This document shows, piece by piece, positions 28,588 to 37,648 of a stretch of DNA of 64,000 nt. The stretch's first letter is position 1, and every line of letters begins with the position of its first letter. The translations under genes were made by a program, and so were the position numbers. Location: NCBI GenBank assembly GCA_004144175.1, contig SEFT01000016.1, forward strand, positions 1 through 64,000, in the 5' to 3' direction. Under the pieces are notes generated by a model. That model saw only the letters and a program-made list of their open reading frames with translations. It did not search any database and was not told the origin of the DNA. This DNA comes from Sphingobacteriales bacterium (lineage in GTDB: Bacteria; Bacteroidota; Bacteroidia; Chitinophagales; Chitinophagaceae).

Positions 28588-29423
28588 TTATTTTTATCTG
28601 CACCGGGCAAAGGTTGTTTTTGCCTTAAGAACTATTATCGTTACATAGCAAATGCATATTTCCACAGTTTGATGAATCTTTACTTATTGTAAAACAACTG
28701 TTTTCAATTTCACAAAAACAGAGTTAAACCAAAAAGTGTGGAAGCGGGCCCGAGCTTACAAGTCAGTTTTATGATGTTAAATTTCCCGCCGTTTTAATTT
28801 TTTTAACGATTGATAGTTAATGTGTTAAAACAGCCGCAGCATTTATCGCACCAAAAACCGGCAAATAATTGAAGGTAGTGGTACAACCTTTTCTTTATAC
28901 TCATCGGAAAGTTGATTGAAAAGAAGTTAAGAAAGAAGAAGAGTAGAGAGGATAGTGAGACGGGTTATGTGTGGTAGATACAAGATCATCTTCAGAGCGT
29001 TTCGCTCTTAGTTCTGTGCAAAAATTCTACACGCGTAGCAGAACTTGTTTCACTGAAATTGAAAAAAGAATTAGAGTAAAGAAGTGTTTTGTTGAACTGG
29101 ACATTAGGAGTATTAGGAAGGATTTTGGAATTGTGGACCGGGATGAGATGATAGACGATTGTAGTGAATGAGGAACACCTTTACTTTCTGCACATCACCA
29201 AGCACAGAAAGTTTACAAAGGAAAGATTAATTGGCAATGACGCCGTAACAGATGCGCTGTCGGACAGAGGTATCTATTACAGCAACAGGTAAGACGAACA
29301 AAGCTTACGAAAGACTGGATGTAATGTTTAGCATGGACTAAAAGACCGCAACGGCGCCGGTGCACAGGCGCGCGTGCAAAAAAGGATGAATCTAAAAAAA
29401 TTAACCTGTTCATTTTCATTGTT
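28588..29423. other. Long intergenic region with structured-RNA-like hairpins
   Basis: 836 nt without a credible gene. Hairpins seen: AGAGCG-TTT-CGCTCT (28994-29008); directly after it AGTTCTG...CAGAACT (29010-29045) enclosing CTAC-ACGC-GTAG; and a two-part stem CCTTT/CTTTCTG...CAGAAAG/AAAGG (29178-29221). A purine-rich stretch precedes them (28916-28960). It could be a long 5' leader of the hydrolase gene or an independent RNA. A 66-codon GTG-started frame at 28971-29171 overlaps the hairpins and does not look like protein. Confidence 0.45.
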
Positions 29424-30263
29424 ATGAAAAAGATAACTGTTCTAATCTTATGCATTTTAGTGACCGCATTTAATAACGTATCGGCACAATACAAAATTTC
29501 TAAACCTAAGAAACCTACCGGCCGTTTGGCTATGACCAGGCAACAGCCTGCACCCAAGCTGGGCCACATGGTATCATTCAAAAACCCCGATAGCAGCATA
29601 GGGCAAGCATTTCACCTGCCTGCAACACGCAGGTCAGAAAATGCACTGCTTATCATCCACGAATGGTGGAGCCTGAACGGAGGTATAGATATACACGTAC
29701 AAAAAGAAGCAAAACGCTGGCAAGAGCTGTTGGGAGACATAGATGTATATGTACTCGACATCTATGACAGCCGTGTAGCGGCATCGCTGGACGAAGCCCG
29801 CAAACTAGCAGCAAAAGTAGACCCCAAGCGTGGTGAGAACCTGGTAAAAGGCGTTATCAACCATATAGGACAAGAGCGCCGCGTAGCTACACTTGGCTAC
29901 TGCACAGGTGGCACATGGGCCTTCAACGCGGCAACCATTGCAGGCACTCAGATAGCAGGCTGTGTGATGTACTACGCCGAACCAATCAAAAACGCTTACC
30001 AGATACGTGACCTGCACTCTGATGTATTCTATGTATGGGCTACAAAAGACGAGCATGTAAATAAAGTGAACCTGGGTACCTTCAAAAGAAGGGTAGAGTC
30101 TTCAGGACACACCTTCCAGGTAGCAGCCTTCGAAAAAGATCACGCATTTGCCAACAAGCAAAACCCGATGTACGATCCTGCATCGGCCCTGAAAGCAGAA
30201 AAACAAGTTGTTAGCTTCCTGAAACAAAAGCTAATGCCTGAGAAGATATTCGTTACGAAATAA
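29424..30263 (+). CDS. Exported dienelactone hydrolase-family protein
   Basis: Alpha/beta hydrolase of 279 residues with a signal peptide (ending near VSAQ, about 22). The dienelactone hydrolase triad is visible: nucleophile Cys in LGYCTGGTWAF (about 156), Asp in VWATKDEHV and His in FEKDHAFAN. The early LLIIHEWWSLNGGI is the family oxyanion-region motif. The family hydrolyses lactones or esters; here the substrate is unknown and the location is probably periplasmic. It is monocistronic, with a terminator 30 nt after the stop. Confidence 0.88.
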   Translation: MKKITVLILCILVTAFNNVSAQYKISKPKKPTGRLAMTRQQPAPKLGHMVSFKNPDSSIGQAFHLPATRRSENALLIIHEWWSLNGGIDIHVQKEAKRWQELLGDIDVYVLDIYDSRVAASLDEARKLAAKVDPKRGENLVKGVINHIGQERRVATLGYCTGGTWAFNAATIAGTQIAGCVMYYAEPIKNAYQIRDLHSDVFYVWATKDEHVNKVNLGTFKRRVESSGHTFQVAAFEKDHAFANKQNPMYDPASALKAEKQVVSFLKQKLMPEKIFVTK

Positions 30264-30294
30264 GTTTTACGCATCTTAAACATAGCAACACAAA

Positions 30295-30322
30295 AAAGCG
30301 CGGGCTGTCTAGCCTGCGCTTT
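30295..30322 (+). terminator. Terminator after the dienelactone hydrolase gene
   Basis: 12-bp stem AAAGCGCGGGCT / AGCCTGCGCTTT (one G-T wobble), loop GTCT, followed by GTTATTT. Confidence 0.8.
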
Positions 30323-30397
30323 GTTATTTACGATACTTGATAAACTTGTATGAAAAGACGATTATGAAAAGTGTAACGTGGATGCATCTATAGAGAT

Positions 30398-30844
30398 ATG
30401 GGACTTGTATACCTTCTATCGCTTTTTGTAGTACTGCTTCCTGCTTGCAACAGCCGAAATGAAAGGCAATGCTACAGACCCATATACCTTGATAGCCCAA
30501 AGCAGATCCTTCTCAATGATCTGCGCGCTACCTGCAAAGACGACACTGCCTGCTTTATAGCTTGTGCAGGTCACGACTTTCGGAAAGGCAGAATAATACT
30601 CTTCCAACAAGGATTATTGGAAGCAAACAGTTTCCGTAATCACTATATCGAATGCATCGAGCGCAACACAGTTATACATATCATAGGTACAGGATGCGTT
30701 AGCGAATATGGGATCGATTGCTACAATAGGACAATGTCAGCGTTAATCATAGAAAGGTATGGTCAAAACTACCTTGACTCTTGTCGCATAACAGCGGAAA
30801 AAGCAAGCGAAAAAAATAGCCATCTGAGGAGATCAATATGGTAA
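30398..30844 (+). CDS. Hypothetical cysteine-rich lipoprotein
   Basis: A 148-residue protein with a short signal and lipobox LLPAC (Cys17). Eight or so further cysteines are spread through the body (RQCYRP, RATCKDDTACFIACAGHD, YIECIER, GTGCVSEYGIDCYN, DSCRIT), suggesting disulfide bonds in the periplasm or outer-membrane leaflet. No family recognised. It ends before a bidirectional terminator facing the leftward secreted-protein genes. Confidence 0.6.
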   Translation: MGLVYLLSLFVVLLPACNSRNERQCYRPIYLDSPKQILLNDLRATCKDDTACFIACAGHDFRKGRIILFQQGLLEANSFRNHYIECIERNTVIHIIGTGCVSEYGIDCYNRTMSALIIERYGQNYLDSCRITAEKASEKNSHLRRSIW

Positions 30845-30893
30845 AACAATACTTCCCCCTTTAGGGGTTAGGGGCCGATGCTAGCCGCACACA

Positions 30894-30923
30894 AGAAACC
30901 CCGGGATTTCTCCCGGGGTTTCT
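30894..30923. terminator. Bidirectional terminator
   Basis: Perfect 13-bp stem AGAAACCCCGGGA / TCCCGGGGTTTCT with loop TTTC, located between convergent genes. Confidence 0.8.
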
Positions 30924-30983
30924 ATTAACCGCCATAATAAATAAGTATATTCCGGCAGTATATTTTCAATACTTAAACTAAGA

Positions 30984-31412
30984 TTATCGCGGCATTCCAC
31001 CATCGTTGGCTGGCAATACCATGCTTTGATCCAGATAATTAATATTACGTACTTCATTTTTCTTAGTACCATCATTCTGAAGGCTCTCTTTACCTTGATA
31101 TGGTGCATCCGGCTCATCAACTATCACACGAAGACGCGAATTACGTGCAGTACCTGTACCTGTAACAGGGTTATAGCCCATATGTGTGTAGGTATCCATC
31201 ATCCGCAGCGAAGCTGTTGGATCATTAGTGGCTTCTTTCCTGCCAAGGCCTTTGGTCTGCTTAGATGCCGATTTAGGATTGCATACCTGGTATTGATCAC
31301 CTATCAGGCATATTTTGTAGTTCTGTGAACTCGAACTTTTAGTCTTGCTTTGTGCTTCGGCGGTAAAATACGATGCACCGAATACTGCGAGTATCATTAA
31401 TATCTTTTTCAT
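30984..31412 (-). CDS. Hypothetical small secreted protein
   Basis: 142 residues from MKKILMILAVFGASYFTAEAQ (ATG 31412; the frame is open 7 codons further but the signal peptide starts here). After cleavage the body begins with a Ser/Lys-rich stretch, then YKICLIGDQYQVCNP with two cysteines, and is otherwise polar and low in hydrophobic residues. No family recognised. Same strand as the next small secreted protein, 87 nt apart, so possibly co-expressed. Confidence 0.6.
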   Translation of the reverse strand: MKKILMILAVFGASYFTAEAQSKTKSSSSQNYKICLIGDQYQVCNPKSASKQTKGLGRKEATNDPTASLRMMDTYTHMGYNPVTGTGTARNSRLRVIVDEPDAPYQGKESLQNDGTKKNEVRNINYLDQSMVLPANDGGMPR

Positions 31413-31499
31413 AACGCTCAATTTTCTAATCACTTATTAATTCTCATTATTACATTTTATAAGACCGTGCCAAGGTTATTTACAAAATGTAAAATGCCG

Positions 31500-31925
31500 T
31501 TAGGGGCGGTATCCACCAGTAGTTATTACATTAGAATTTATGCTGCTGGGTGTTGCCCTGTTAGTATTAGTACTGCCTGAAGTCGGACTGCTATAATTGA
31601 TCGTGCTGTTATAGAAACTATTTGCACTTGTATTCATGCTGCCGTTTACACTCATCGTCGGCGCAAGCCCATCCGTATAAGGCTGCCTGTTCGATTCATT
31701 ACTATACCCCGGCGTCCAATATGTACCGTTAGACGTCATACTAGCGCCTTGTCTGGTACCGATTGAATGATTATCCTTATTATAAAATTGACTATTATTC
31801 TGGAAAGTGGCATTTGGCGGCGATGACTGTATGTGTGTGGGTGGCAAGTTGCTCATACCTACCTGTGCTTTCGAAATTGCCGTAACTCCTATCATCATTA
31901 TTAAACCTAAAAATATCTTCTTCAT
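31500..31925 (-). CDS. Asn/Ser/Thr-rich small secreted protein
   Basis: 141 residues: signal peptide MKKIFLGLIMMIGVTAISKAQ, then a low-complexity body rich in Asn, Ser, Thr and Gly with scattered aromatic residues (NSQFYNKDNHS, GTYWTPGYSNESN, SFYNSTINYSSPTSG). It looks disordered or surface-exposed; no enzyme motif. A strong Shine-Dalgarno sequence precedes the ATG, unusual in this genome, which suggests high expression. Function unknown. Confidence 0.6.
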   Translation of the reverse strand: MKKIFLGLIMMIGVTAISKAQVGMSNLPPTHIQSSPPNATFQNNSQFYNKDNHSIGTRQGASMTSNGTYWTPGYSNESNRQPYTDGLAPTMSVNGSMNTSANSFYNSTINYSSPTSGSTNTNRATPSSINSNVITTGGYRP

Positions 31926-31930
31926 GGCTC

Positions 31931-31937
31931 TCCTCCT
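31931..31937 (-). promoter_or_regulatory. Strong Shine-Dalgarno sequence (AGGAGGA)
   Basis: Read on the minus strand, GAAAGGAGGAGAGCC directly precedes the ATG at 31925. Almost no other gene in the window has a comparable site. Confidence 0.6.
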
Positions 31938-32061
31938 TTCTATCTAACCTCATACACTAGTAAAACCAATCCCCTGACATATAATGAAATGTGAAATCAC
32001 TACATTAATTTCTCCTTTGGGTGTATTAAGCTAATTGATGAAGTATAACCTTATTTTTAAG

Positions 32062-32069
32062 TATTTTTG
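32062..32069 (+). promoter_or_regulatory. Possible -7 element (TATTTTTG) for the Nfu gene
   Basis: Exact match to TAnnTTTG, 16 nt before the ATG. A TTG at 32035 is 24 nt upstream, slightly farther than the usual -33 spacing. Confidence 0.35.
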
Positions 32070-32085
32070 TAAAAATTAAATATCC

Positions 32086-32676
32086 ATGTTGAAGACCGGC
32101 AATACTATTGTGAGCATATATACCGAAATGACCCCTAACCCGGAAACAATGAAGTTTGTTGCTAACAAGCTGCTTTACCCGGGCAAAAGCATCGATTTCC
32201 CTGATGAGTCGAGTGCAGCACCTTCACCATTGGCCAAAGAGCTGTTCGCGTTCCCTTTCATACGCAGTGTCTTCATTGCCAGCAACTTTGTAACACTTAC
32301 TAAAAATGTAGATACGCAGTGGGAAGAAGTGATCCCTTCTATCCGCGAATTCCTGAAGCAATACCTGGAAGCCGGTAAACCGGTAATAAACGAAGACCAG
32401 ATAGTAATAAAAGCAGATACCAATACAGTAAATGCCGATGACAGCGATGTGGTAAAGCGCATTAAAGAACTGCTGGAAAACTACGTGAAACCAGCTGTAG
32501 AGATGGACGGTGGTGCTATCAGCTTCAAAGGTTACGATAATGGTGTGGTAAAGCTGATGATGCAAGGTTCATGCTCCGGCTGCCCTTCATCTATGATCAC
32601 GCTGAAGTCTGGTATCGAGGGAATGATGAAGCGTATGATACCGGAAGTACAAGAAGTAGTAGCAGAATCAGAATAA
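32086..32676 (+). CDS. Nfu-type iron-sulfur cluster carrier protein
   Basis: Cytosolic 196-residue protein with an N-terminal Nfu domain (TEMTPNPETMKFVANKLL, about 14-31) and a C-terminal NifU-like domain (about 120-190). The latter contains the cluster-binding CSGCPSS motif in MMQGSCSGCPSSMITLKSGI. Such proteins hold and pass a [4Fe-4S] cluster to target enzymes. Monocistronic, with a typical terminator. Confidence 0.93.
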   Translation: MLKTGNTIVSIYTEMTPNPETMKFVANKLLYPGKSIDFPDESSAAPSPLAKELFAFPFIRSVFIASNFVTLTKNVDTQWEEVIPSIREFLKQYLEAGKPVINEDQIVIKADTNTVNADDSDVVKRIKELLENYVKPAVEMDGGAISFKGYDNGVVKLMMQGSCSGCPSSMITLKSGIEGMMKRMIPEVQEVVAESE

Positions 32677-32695
32677 TAATTTATAGCAATATTCT

Positions 32696-32733
32696 AAAAA
32701 GAACCGGCAGTCCTGAGGCTGCTGGTTCTTTTT
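32696..32733 (+). terminator. Terminator after the Nfu gene
   Basis: AAGAACCGGCAG pairs with CTGCTGGTTCTT (one G-T wobble) around TCCTGAGG, followed by a T run. Confidence 0.85.
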
Positions 32734-32779
32734 TTTTATACCTGCTTATTATCTATTTTTAAAACTCTGAAATAGCAAA

Positions 32780-33865
32780 ATGAGCAATCAAAACAACTAT
32801 GTGGCCATTATGGCCGGTGGCATCGGCAGCCGTTTCTGGCCAGTAAGCCGTACCAAGTATCCAAAACAATTCCTTGATCTGCTGGGTACGGGCCGCTCCC
32901 TCATCCAATGGACATATCACAGGTTTCTGGAGATATGCCCTAAGGAAAACATCTATTTCATTACCAATCAGCATTATATAAACACGCTCAAAGAGCAGAT
33001 ACCCGATATCAGCGACCACAATATCATCAGCGAACCTTCGCGCAAGAACACAGCTCCCTGCGCCGCTTACTTCGCCCACAAGATGATGGCGCTGAACCCC
33101 AATGCCAATATCATCATGTCGCCTGCTGACCACCTGATAATGGACGAACGTGCATTTGAGCGCACTGCCCAGGATGCACTTGACTTTGTAGCCACCCACG
33201 ATGCGCTGCTAACGCTGGGTATAAAACCTACCCGCCCTGATACAGGCTATGGCTATATACAATATGACGTAGAAGAAGAGCTGGACAAAGTGTATAAGGT
33301 AAAGACCTTTACCGAAAAACCTTCGCTGGAGTTGGCACGTACCTTCCTGAAGAGCGGTGACTTCCTTTGGAACTCGGGCATCTTTGTATGGAATGTAAAG
33401 ACCATTATGGATGCGCTGGAAAAGTACATGCCCGAGATGCACGAAGTATTCCTGCAGGCAACGGATGTATACAACACACTCCGCGAGCATGCCGTTATCA
33501 GCGAGCTTTATTCGCAGTGTACCAATATCTCTATCGACTATGGCATTATGGAGAAAGCCAAGAACGTGTATGTAATACCTTCTTACTTTGGCTGGTGCGA
33601 CCTCGGTACATGGGAGTCCGCGTATGAGAACTCCGATAAAGATTACCTGGGCAATGCCGTACATGGCGACAACGTAATGGTGATAGATGCCACAGAGTGT
33701 ATGGTAAAGGGTAATAACGATAAGCTGATCGTACTACAAGGCCTCGAGAAATTCATTGTGATAGACACACCAGATGTACTCCTTATATGCGAGCGCACCC
33801 GCGAGCAGCAGATAAAAGAATACGTGGCCGAAGTAAAACGTAACAAAGGAGAAAGATACCTCTAA
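32780..33865 (+). CDS. Mannose-1-phosphate guanylyltransferase
   Basis: Makes GDP-mannose from mannose-1-phosphate and GTP for glycan synthesis. 361 residues, the short form without an isomerase domain. The nucleotide-binding signature GGIGSRFWPVSRTKYPKQF (about 12-30), the SPADHLI motif (about 114-120) and the sugar-binding FTEKPSLELA (about 175) are intact. It is followed 5 nt later by the aminotransferase gene. Confidence 0.94.
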   Translation: MSNQNNYVAIMAGGIGSRFWPVSRTKYPKQFLDLLGTGRSLIQWTYHRFLEICPKENIYFITNQHYINTLKEQIPDISDHNIISEPSRKNTAPCAAYFAHKMMALNPNANIIMSPADHLIMDERAFERTAQDALDFVATHDALLTLGIKPTRPDTGYGYIQYDVEEELDKVYKVKTFTEKPSLELARTFLKSGDFLWNSGIFVWNVKTIMDALEKYMPEMHEVFLQATDVYNTLREHAVISELYSQCTNISIDYGIMEKAKNVYVIPSYFGWCDLGTWESAYENSDKDYLGNAVHGDNVMVIDATECMVKGNNDKLIVLQGLEKFIVIDTPDVLLICERTREQQIKEYVAEVKRNKGERYL

Positions 33866-33870
33866 AGCAC

Positions 33871-35031
33871 ATGCAGCTACCGCAGAAACATTCCGCTACC
33901 GGAACCACGATATTTACCGTAATGAGCGCCTTGGCGCAGCAGCACAATGCCATCAACCTTTCGCAGGGCTTCCCCGACTTTGCTATAGACGCAAAGCTGG
34001 GGCAACTGCTGGAAGAAGCAGCGCAAGGAGGCTGGAACCAATACTCGCCTATGCCGGGGCTGCCTATGCTGCGCCAGGCTATAGCCAAAGATTTTGAGCG
34101 GCGCTATGGAGTAAGCATCGATGCGGATAAAGAGGTAACCATCACTCCCGGTGCTACCTATGCTATATACACTGCATTTACAAGCATACTAGAGCCGGGC
34201 GATGAAGTGATAGTGCTGGAGCCGGCTTACGACAGCTATATACCCAATATAGAAACCAACGGCGCAAGGGCTATAATAGTTCCGCTTTCATCACCCGGCT
34301 TCAGTGTCGACTGGAATCTGGTAAAAGATGCTATTTCTGATAAGACCAAAGCGATAATTATAAATACCCCGCACAACCCTACGGGTGCTGTGTGGGCCAA
34401 AGAAGACTGGGATCAGCTGGCCGATCTGGTACGCGGTACCGATATTTTCATCTTGTCGGACGAGGTATATGAGCAACTTATCTTCGACGGCATGCCGCAC
34501 TATACCGTATTGCAGCACGAAGAGCTAAGACAGCGAAGCTTCGCACTGTATTCGTTCGGAAAGGTGTTTAACAATACAGGCTGGAAGATCGGCTACTGTA
34601 TAGCCCCACCTGCGTTTACCGATGCATTTCGGCGCATCCACCAGTTCCTGTGTTTCTCCGTCAATACACCTGCGCAGTATGCCATTGGTACGTACCTATC
34701 TCAACCGGTATTGCCTGATGTAGGAGCCCTGATGCAACAGAAACGCAACTACTTCCTCGATCTGCTGAAGGATACCGCCTTTACCATACACCAGCCTGCG
34801 GCAGGCAGCTACTTCCAGATAGCGGGCTACGAGCAAATAAGCGACCTGCCCGACACTGATTTTGCCAAATGGCTGACGCAGGAGTACGGCGTGGCCACTA
34901 TACCCGTAAGCGCATTCTATAGCAATAAGAAAGACGATAAGCTGATACGCTTCTGCTTTGCCAAAAAAGAAGAAACGCTTAAGGCAGCGGTAGATAAGTT
35001 AAAGGCGCTCAAGCCAGCTACGGTTTTGTAA
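33871..35031 (+). CDS. PLP-dependent class I aminotransferase (methionine/kynurenine aminotransferase type)
   Basis: Fold-type I aminotransferase of 386 residues. The PLP lysine is Lys231 in YSFGKVFNNTGWKIGY. NTPHNPTGAVW, LSDEVYEQLIFDG and the C-terminal LIRFCFAKKEETL match the YbdL/kynurenine aminotransferase group, which acts on methionine and aromatic amino acids. The substrate is inferred. It starts 5 nt after the guanylyltransferase stop and overlaps the convergent TSUP permease gene by 14 nt. Confidence 0.9.
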   Translation: MQLPQKHSATGTTIFTVMSALAQQHNAINLSQGFPDFAIDAKLGQLLEEAAQGGWNQYSPMPGLPMLRQAIAKDFERRYGVSIDADKEVTITPGATYAIYTAFTSILEPGDEVIVLEPAYDSYIPNIETNGARAIIVPLSSPGFSVDWNLVKDAISDKTKAIIINTPHNPTGAVWAKEDWDQLADLVRGTDIFILSDEVYEQLIFDGMPHYTVLQHEELRQRSFALYSFGKVFNNTGWKIGYCIAPPAFTDAFRRIHQFLCFSVNTPAQYAIGTYLSQPVLPDVGALMQQKRNYFLDLLKDTAFTIHQPAAGSYFQIAGYEQISDLPDTDFAKWLTQEYGVATIPVSAFYSNKKDDKLIRFCFAKKEETLKAAVDKLKALKPATVL

Positions 35032-35785
35032 GGTAGTCGTAGCCCAGCTTTAGTATCAGCGCCAGCACTACGGCTATAAAGAACATACGTATAAAACCGC
35101 TGCCCTTTTTAAGGGCCAGGTGCGAGCCTGCATAGCTACCCAGCATATTGGCAATGCCTACCGGCAATGCAATATTCCATACGATGCCGCCCTGCACCAG
35201 GAAGAACGACAGCGCGGCAATATTGGTAATGCAGTTGATGACCTTACCATTGGCAGAGGCATGGAGGAAATCATAACCAAACAACAGCACGAAAGAGAAG
35301 ATTAGAAAGCTACCCGTGCCCGGCCCTATCAGCCCGTCGTAGAAGCCAATGATAAGCCCCATAGATATGGCATAGGTAAAGTACCGGTACCTGCTCAGCT
35401 GCTTATCTACATGATGCAGGCCAAGATGCTTCTTGAAGATGGTATACAGCAATACCAGGAACAGAATACAAATGATAAAAGGCATGAACTGCTCCTTATG
35501 TATATAGCTTACCAGCAGCGCCCCGCCAAACGAACCCGCAAAGGCGCTGACGATAGCAGGTGCTAAGTGCTTCCAGTCCATCTTCACCCGGCGTATATAC
35601 CGCACTGTAGATACCGAAGTGCCAAAGAAAGAAGCCGTCTTATTGGTAGCCAGTGTTTGTAATAAGCTTAGTTGCGGCTGCAAAAGGAACATCGCCGGCA
35701 GTTGTATCAATCCGCCACCACCCACCATAGCGTCCACAAAGCCGGCGAGGAAGGCAAAAAAGCAAAGTAGGAGCAGGAGCGACAT
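35018..35785 (-). CDS. TauE/SafE (TSUP) family permease
   Basis: Inner-membrane protein of 255 residues with about eight hydrophobic segments. The N-terminal GFVDAMVGGGGLIQLPAMF is the TSUP signature, and GFYDGLIGPGTGSFLIF is its internal repeat in the second half. Family members export sulfite, sulfoacetate or related organic anions; the substrate is unknown here. Its 3' end overlaps the convergent aminotransferase gene by 14 nt. Confidence 0.9.
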   Translation of the reverse strand: MSLLLLLCFFAFLAGFVDAMVGGGGLIQLPAMFLLQPQLSLLQTLATNKTASFFGTSVSTVRYIRRVKMDWKHLAPAIVSAFAGSFGGALLVSYIHKEQFMPFIICILFLVLLYTIFKKHLGLHHVDKQLSRYRYFTYAISMGLIIGFYDGLIGPGTGSFLIFSFVLLFGYDFLHASANGKVINCITNIAALSFFLVQGGIVWNIALPVGIANMLGSYAGSHLALKKGSGFIRMFFIAVVLALILKLGYDYLTKP

Positions 35786-35864
35786 TTGATAATGAAAGAA
35801 CTAAAGTATATCAAATAATCGTTGCAATTTCTACATTTGATGTATTAACAAATAAACCCCCGCA

Positions 35865-36809
35865 ATGAATTCAGGAAAAGTTTCGCGTGTAGGATGGATC
35901 ATATTCCTTTCAATACTGAGCGTAGCGCTGACGCTCCTGATCACGATTGAATTTACTTCTGAGTACGGATACGCACTCTATATCGGTGTACCAACCATGG
36001 TTGGCTTCATCGCCGGATTTATAATCAATTCGCCTTCACGGTTTAGCACTATTAAAAAAATATTGCTGGCCATGCTTATCACTGCAATCCTTTGTGTACT
36101 ACTTATTGTGATCGGTATTGAAGGGGCAATATGTATCCTAATGATCGTTGGCCCCCTGTATGTGCTAGTGTTAATAGGCTATATTATTGGCAATGCGATA
36201 CGTAGGAAGAACCTTGTTCGGAATGATCTGGTGCTTTTTTCTATTTTTTTGGTAAATCCTGTTTGTATCATCAGCGATACGCAAATAGAGATGGCGGATG
36301 ACAGCGTTAGCTCGTCTATTGTCATTAATGCACCTGTGCAAAAGGTATGGGATGTTATGACGCATCGCGTGGTGTATAATGAGCATCCCAATTTTTTCTT
36401 TCAGAAGGGAGTAAACTACCCGAAAGATATGGAGCTGCAGCAGAAGGATGGTAAGACCTACCTGCACTGCAATCTGCGCAATGGTACTACCGACCTGCTG
36501 GTTACCGACCTTGTACCAGAGCGCCTGATGCGGTTTCATTTGATAGAGGAGGTGATCCCTATGAAAGAGCTTACTATTTACGACTCGCTGGATGCACCTC
36601 ATACGCACCCCGAATATTTTAAGCTGCACTATGGCGAGATAAAGCTGGAGCCGCTTACAGCAGGCAGCTGCAGAATACATGCCTATTCTAACTTCGCCTA
36701 CAAGCTATCGCCTGCCTTTTACTGGAGCTGGTGGGGCCACTACCTTGTAGATAAGATGCACAGAAATGTATTGAGCAAAATTAAAACAGCATCGGAAGGT
36801 GAGCAGTGA
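35865..36809 (+). CDS. Membrane protein with C-terminal SRPBCC-like domain
   Basis: 314 residues. Four hydrophobic helices span about 10-125. A soluble domain of SRPBCC/polyketide-cyclase type follows (about 145-310): VINAPVQKVWDVMTHR, LVTDLVPERLMRFHLIEE, GSCRIHAYSNFAYKLSPAF. This fold usually binds a hydrophobic ligand. The stop overlaps the start of the next gene by 11 nt, so the two are coupled; a shared lipid-like substrate is possible but unproven. Confidence 0.75.
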   Translation: MNSGKVSRVGWIIFLSILSVALTLLITIEFTSEYGYALYIGVPTMVGFIAGFIINSPSRFSTIKKILLAMLITAILCVLLIVIGIEGAICILMIVGPLYVLVLIGYIIGNAIRRKNLVRNDLVLFSIFLVNPVCIISDTQIEMADDSVSSSIVINAPVQKVWDVMTHRVVYNEHPNFFFQKGVNYPKDMELQQKDGKTYLHCNLRNGTTDLLVTDLVPERLMRFHLIEEVIPMKELTIYDSLDAPHTHPEYFKLHYGEIKLEPLTAGSCRIHAYSNFAYKLSPAFYWSWWGHYLVDKMHRNVLSKIKTASEGEQ

Positions 36810-37542
36810 GATACAGGTGCCCGTCACCGATAATACCGGCATATACCAGCCCGGCAAGATCAGGCTACTTTTCAATACGATGAGCCGTACCTACGAACGG
36901 GTCAATTACATTACATCATTCGGTTTCTCATCCCGCTGGCGCAGGCAGTTCATCCGCCGCGTAAACCCGTCGGCAGGTAAGGTGAAGATCATCGACCTGA
37001 TGACCGGGATGGGCGAGACATGGCCGGTTATCCTGAAACACTTTCCCGCTGCCGAACTTACGGCACTTGATTTTTCACCGGGCATGCTCCGCTTTGCACG
37101 GCAGAAGAACCATAAGAAATACAATGACGCTGTACAGATAACCGAGCAGGATATGCTGCACAATGAATTGCCCTCAGCGCATTTCGATTATGTATTTTGT
37201 GCATTTGGGCTCAAGACATTTAGTAAAGCCCAGCTACAGCAATTGGCGGCAGAAGTAAAGCGGATATTAAAAGTGAACGGGCAATTCTCGTTTATCGAAG
37301 TTTCTGTACCACGAGGAGGCTTCCTCAAACTATTGTACACCTGGTATCTGAAACGGCTTATCCCGGTATTGGGCAGAATGTTACTGGGTAACCCTGCCGA
37401 ATATAAAATGCTGGCTGTGTACACCAGTAAGTTCAAAGATGCCCGGCATGTCTGTAAAATATTTGCAGATGCGGGGCTTACTGTTAAGTATGACAGCTAC
37501 TTCAATGGCTGTGCCAGCGGTATACATGGCATCAAACAATGA
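36799..37542 (+). CDS. UbiE/COQ5-type class I SAM methyltransferase
   Basis: 247 residues, starting at a GTG that overlaps the preceding gene by 11 nt. The Rossmann motif is IIDLMTGMGETWPVIL; ALDFSPGMLRFARQ is motif II and FDYVFCAFGLKTF is motif IV. The N-terminal FNTMSRTYERVNYITSFGFSSRW resembles the demethylmenaquinone methyltransferase start, but the usual G-T-G-D loop is altered (TGMGE) and the substrate is uncertain. It is translationally coupled to the SRPBCC membrane protein. Confidence 0.8.
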   Translation: MSSEIQVPVTDNTGIYQPGKIRLLFNTMSRTYERVNYITSFGFSSRWRRQFIRRVNPSAGKVKIIDLMTGMGETWPVILKHFPAAELTALDFSPGMLRFARQKNHKKYNDAVQITEQDMLHNELPSAHFDYVFCAFGLKTFSKAQLQQLAAEVKRILKVNGQFSFIEVSVPRGGFLKLLYTWYLKRLIPVLGRMLLGNPAEYKMLAVYTSKFKDARHVCKIFADAGLTVKYDSYFNGCASGIHGIKQ

Positions 37543-37648
37543 CTATACATGCCCAAACCCGTGAGGATATACCATAATACCCGTATAAATACGGGTAGAT
37601 AAATTGTTACTTATCAGTAACTTTGTTATAAAATAAAAAATACATTTT

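Noticed and set aside
28971-29171. 66-codon GTG-started frame in the long intergenic gap
   Set aside because: It overlaps three hairpins, has no family match or ribosome-binding site and a composition unlike coding genes here.
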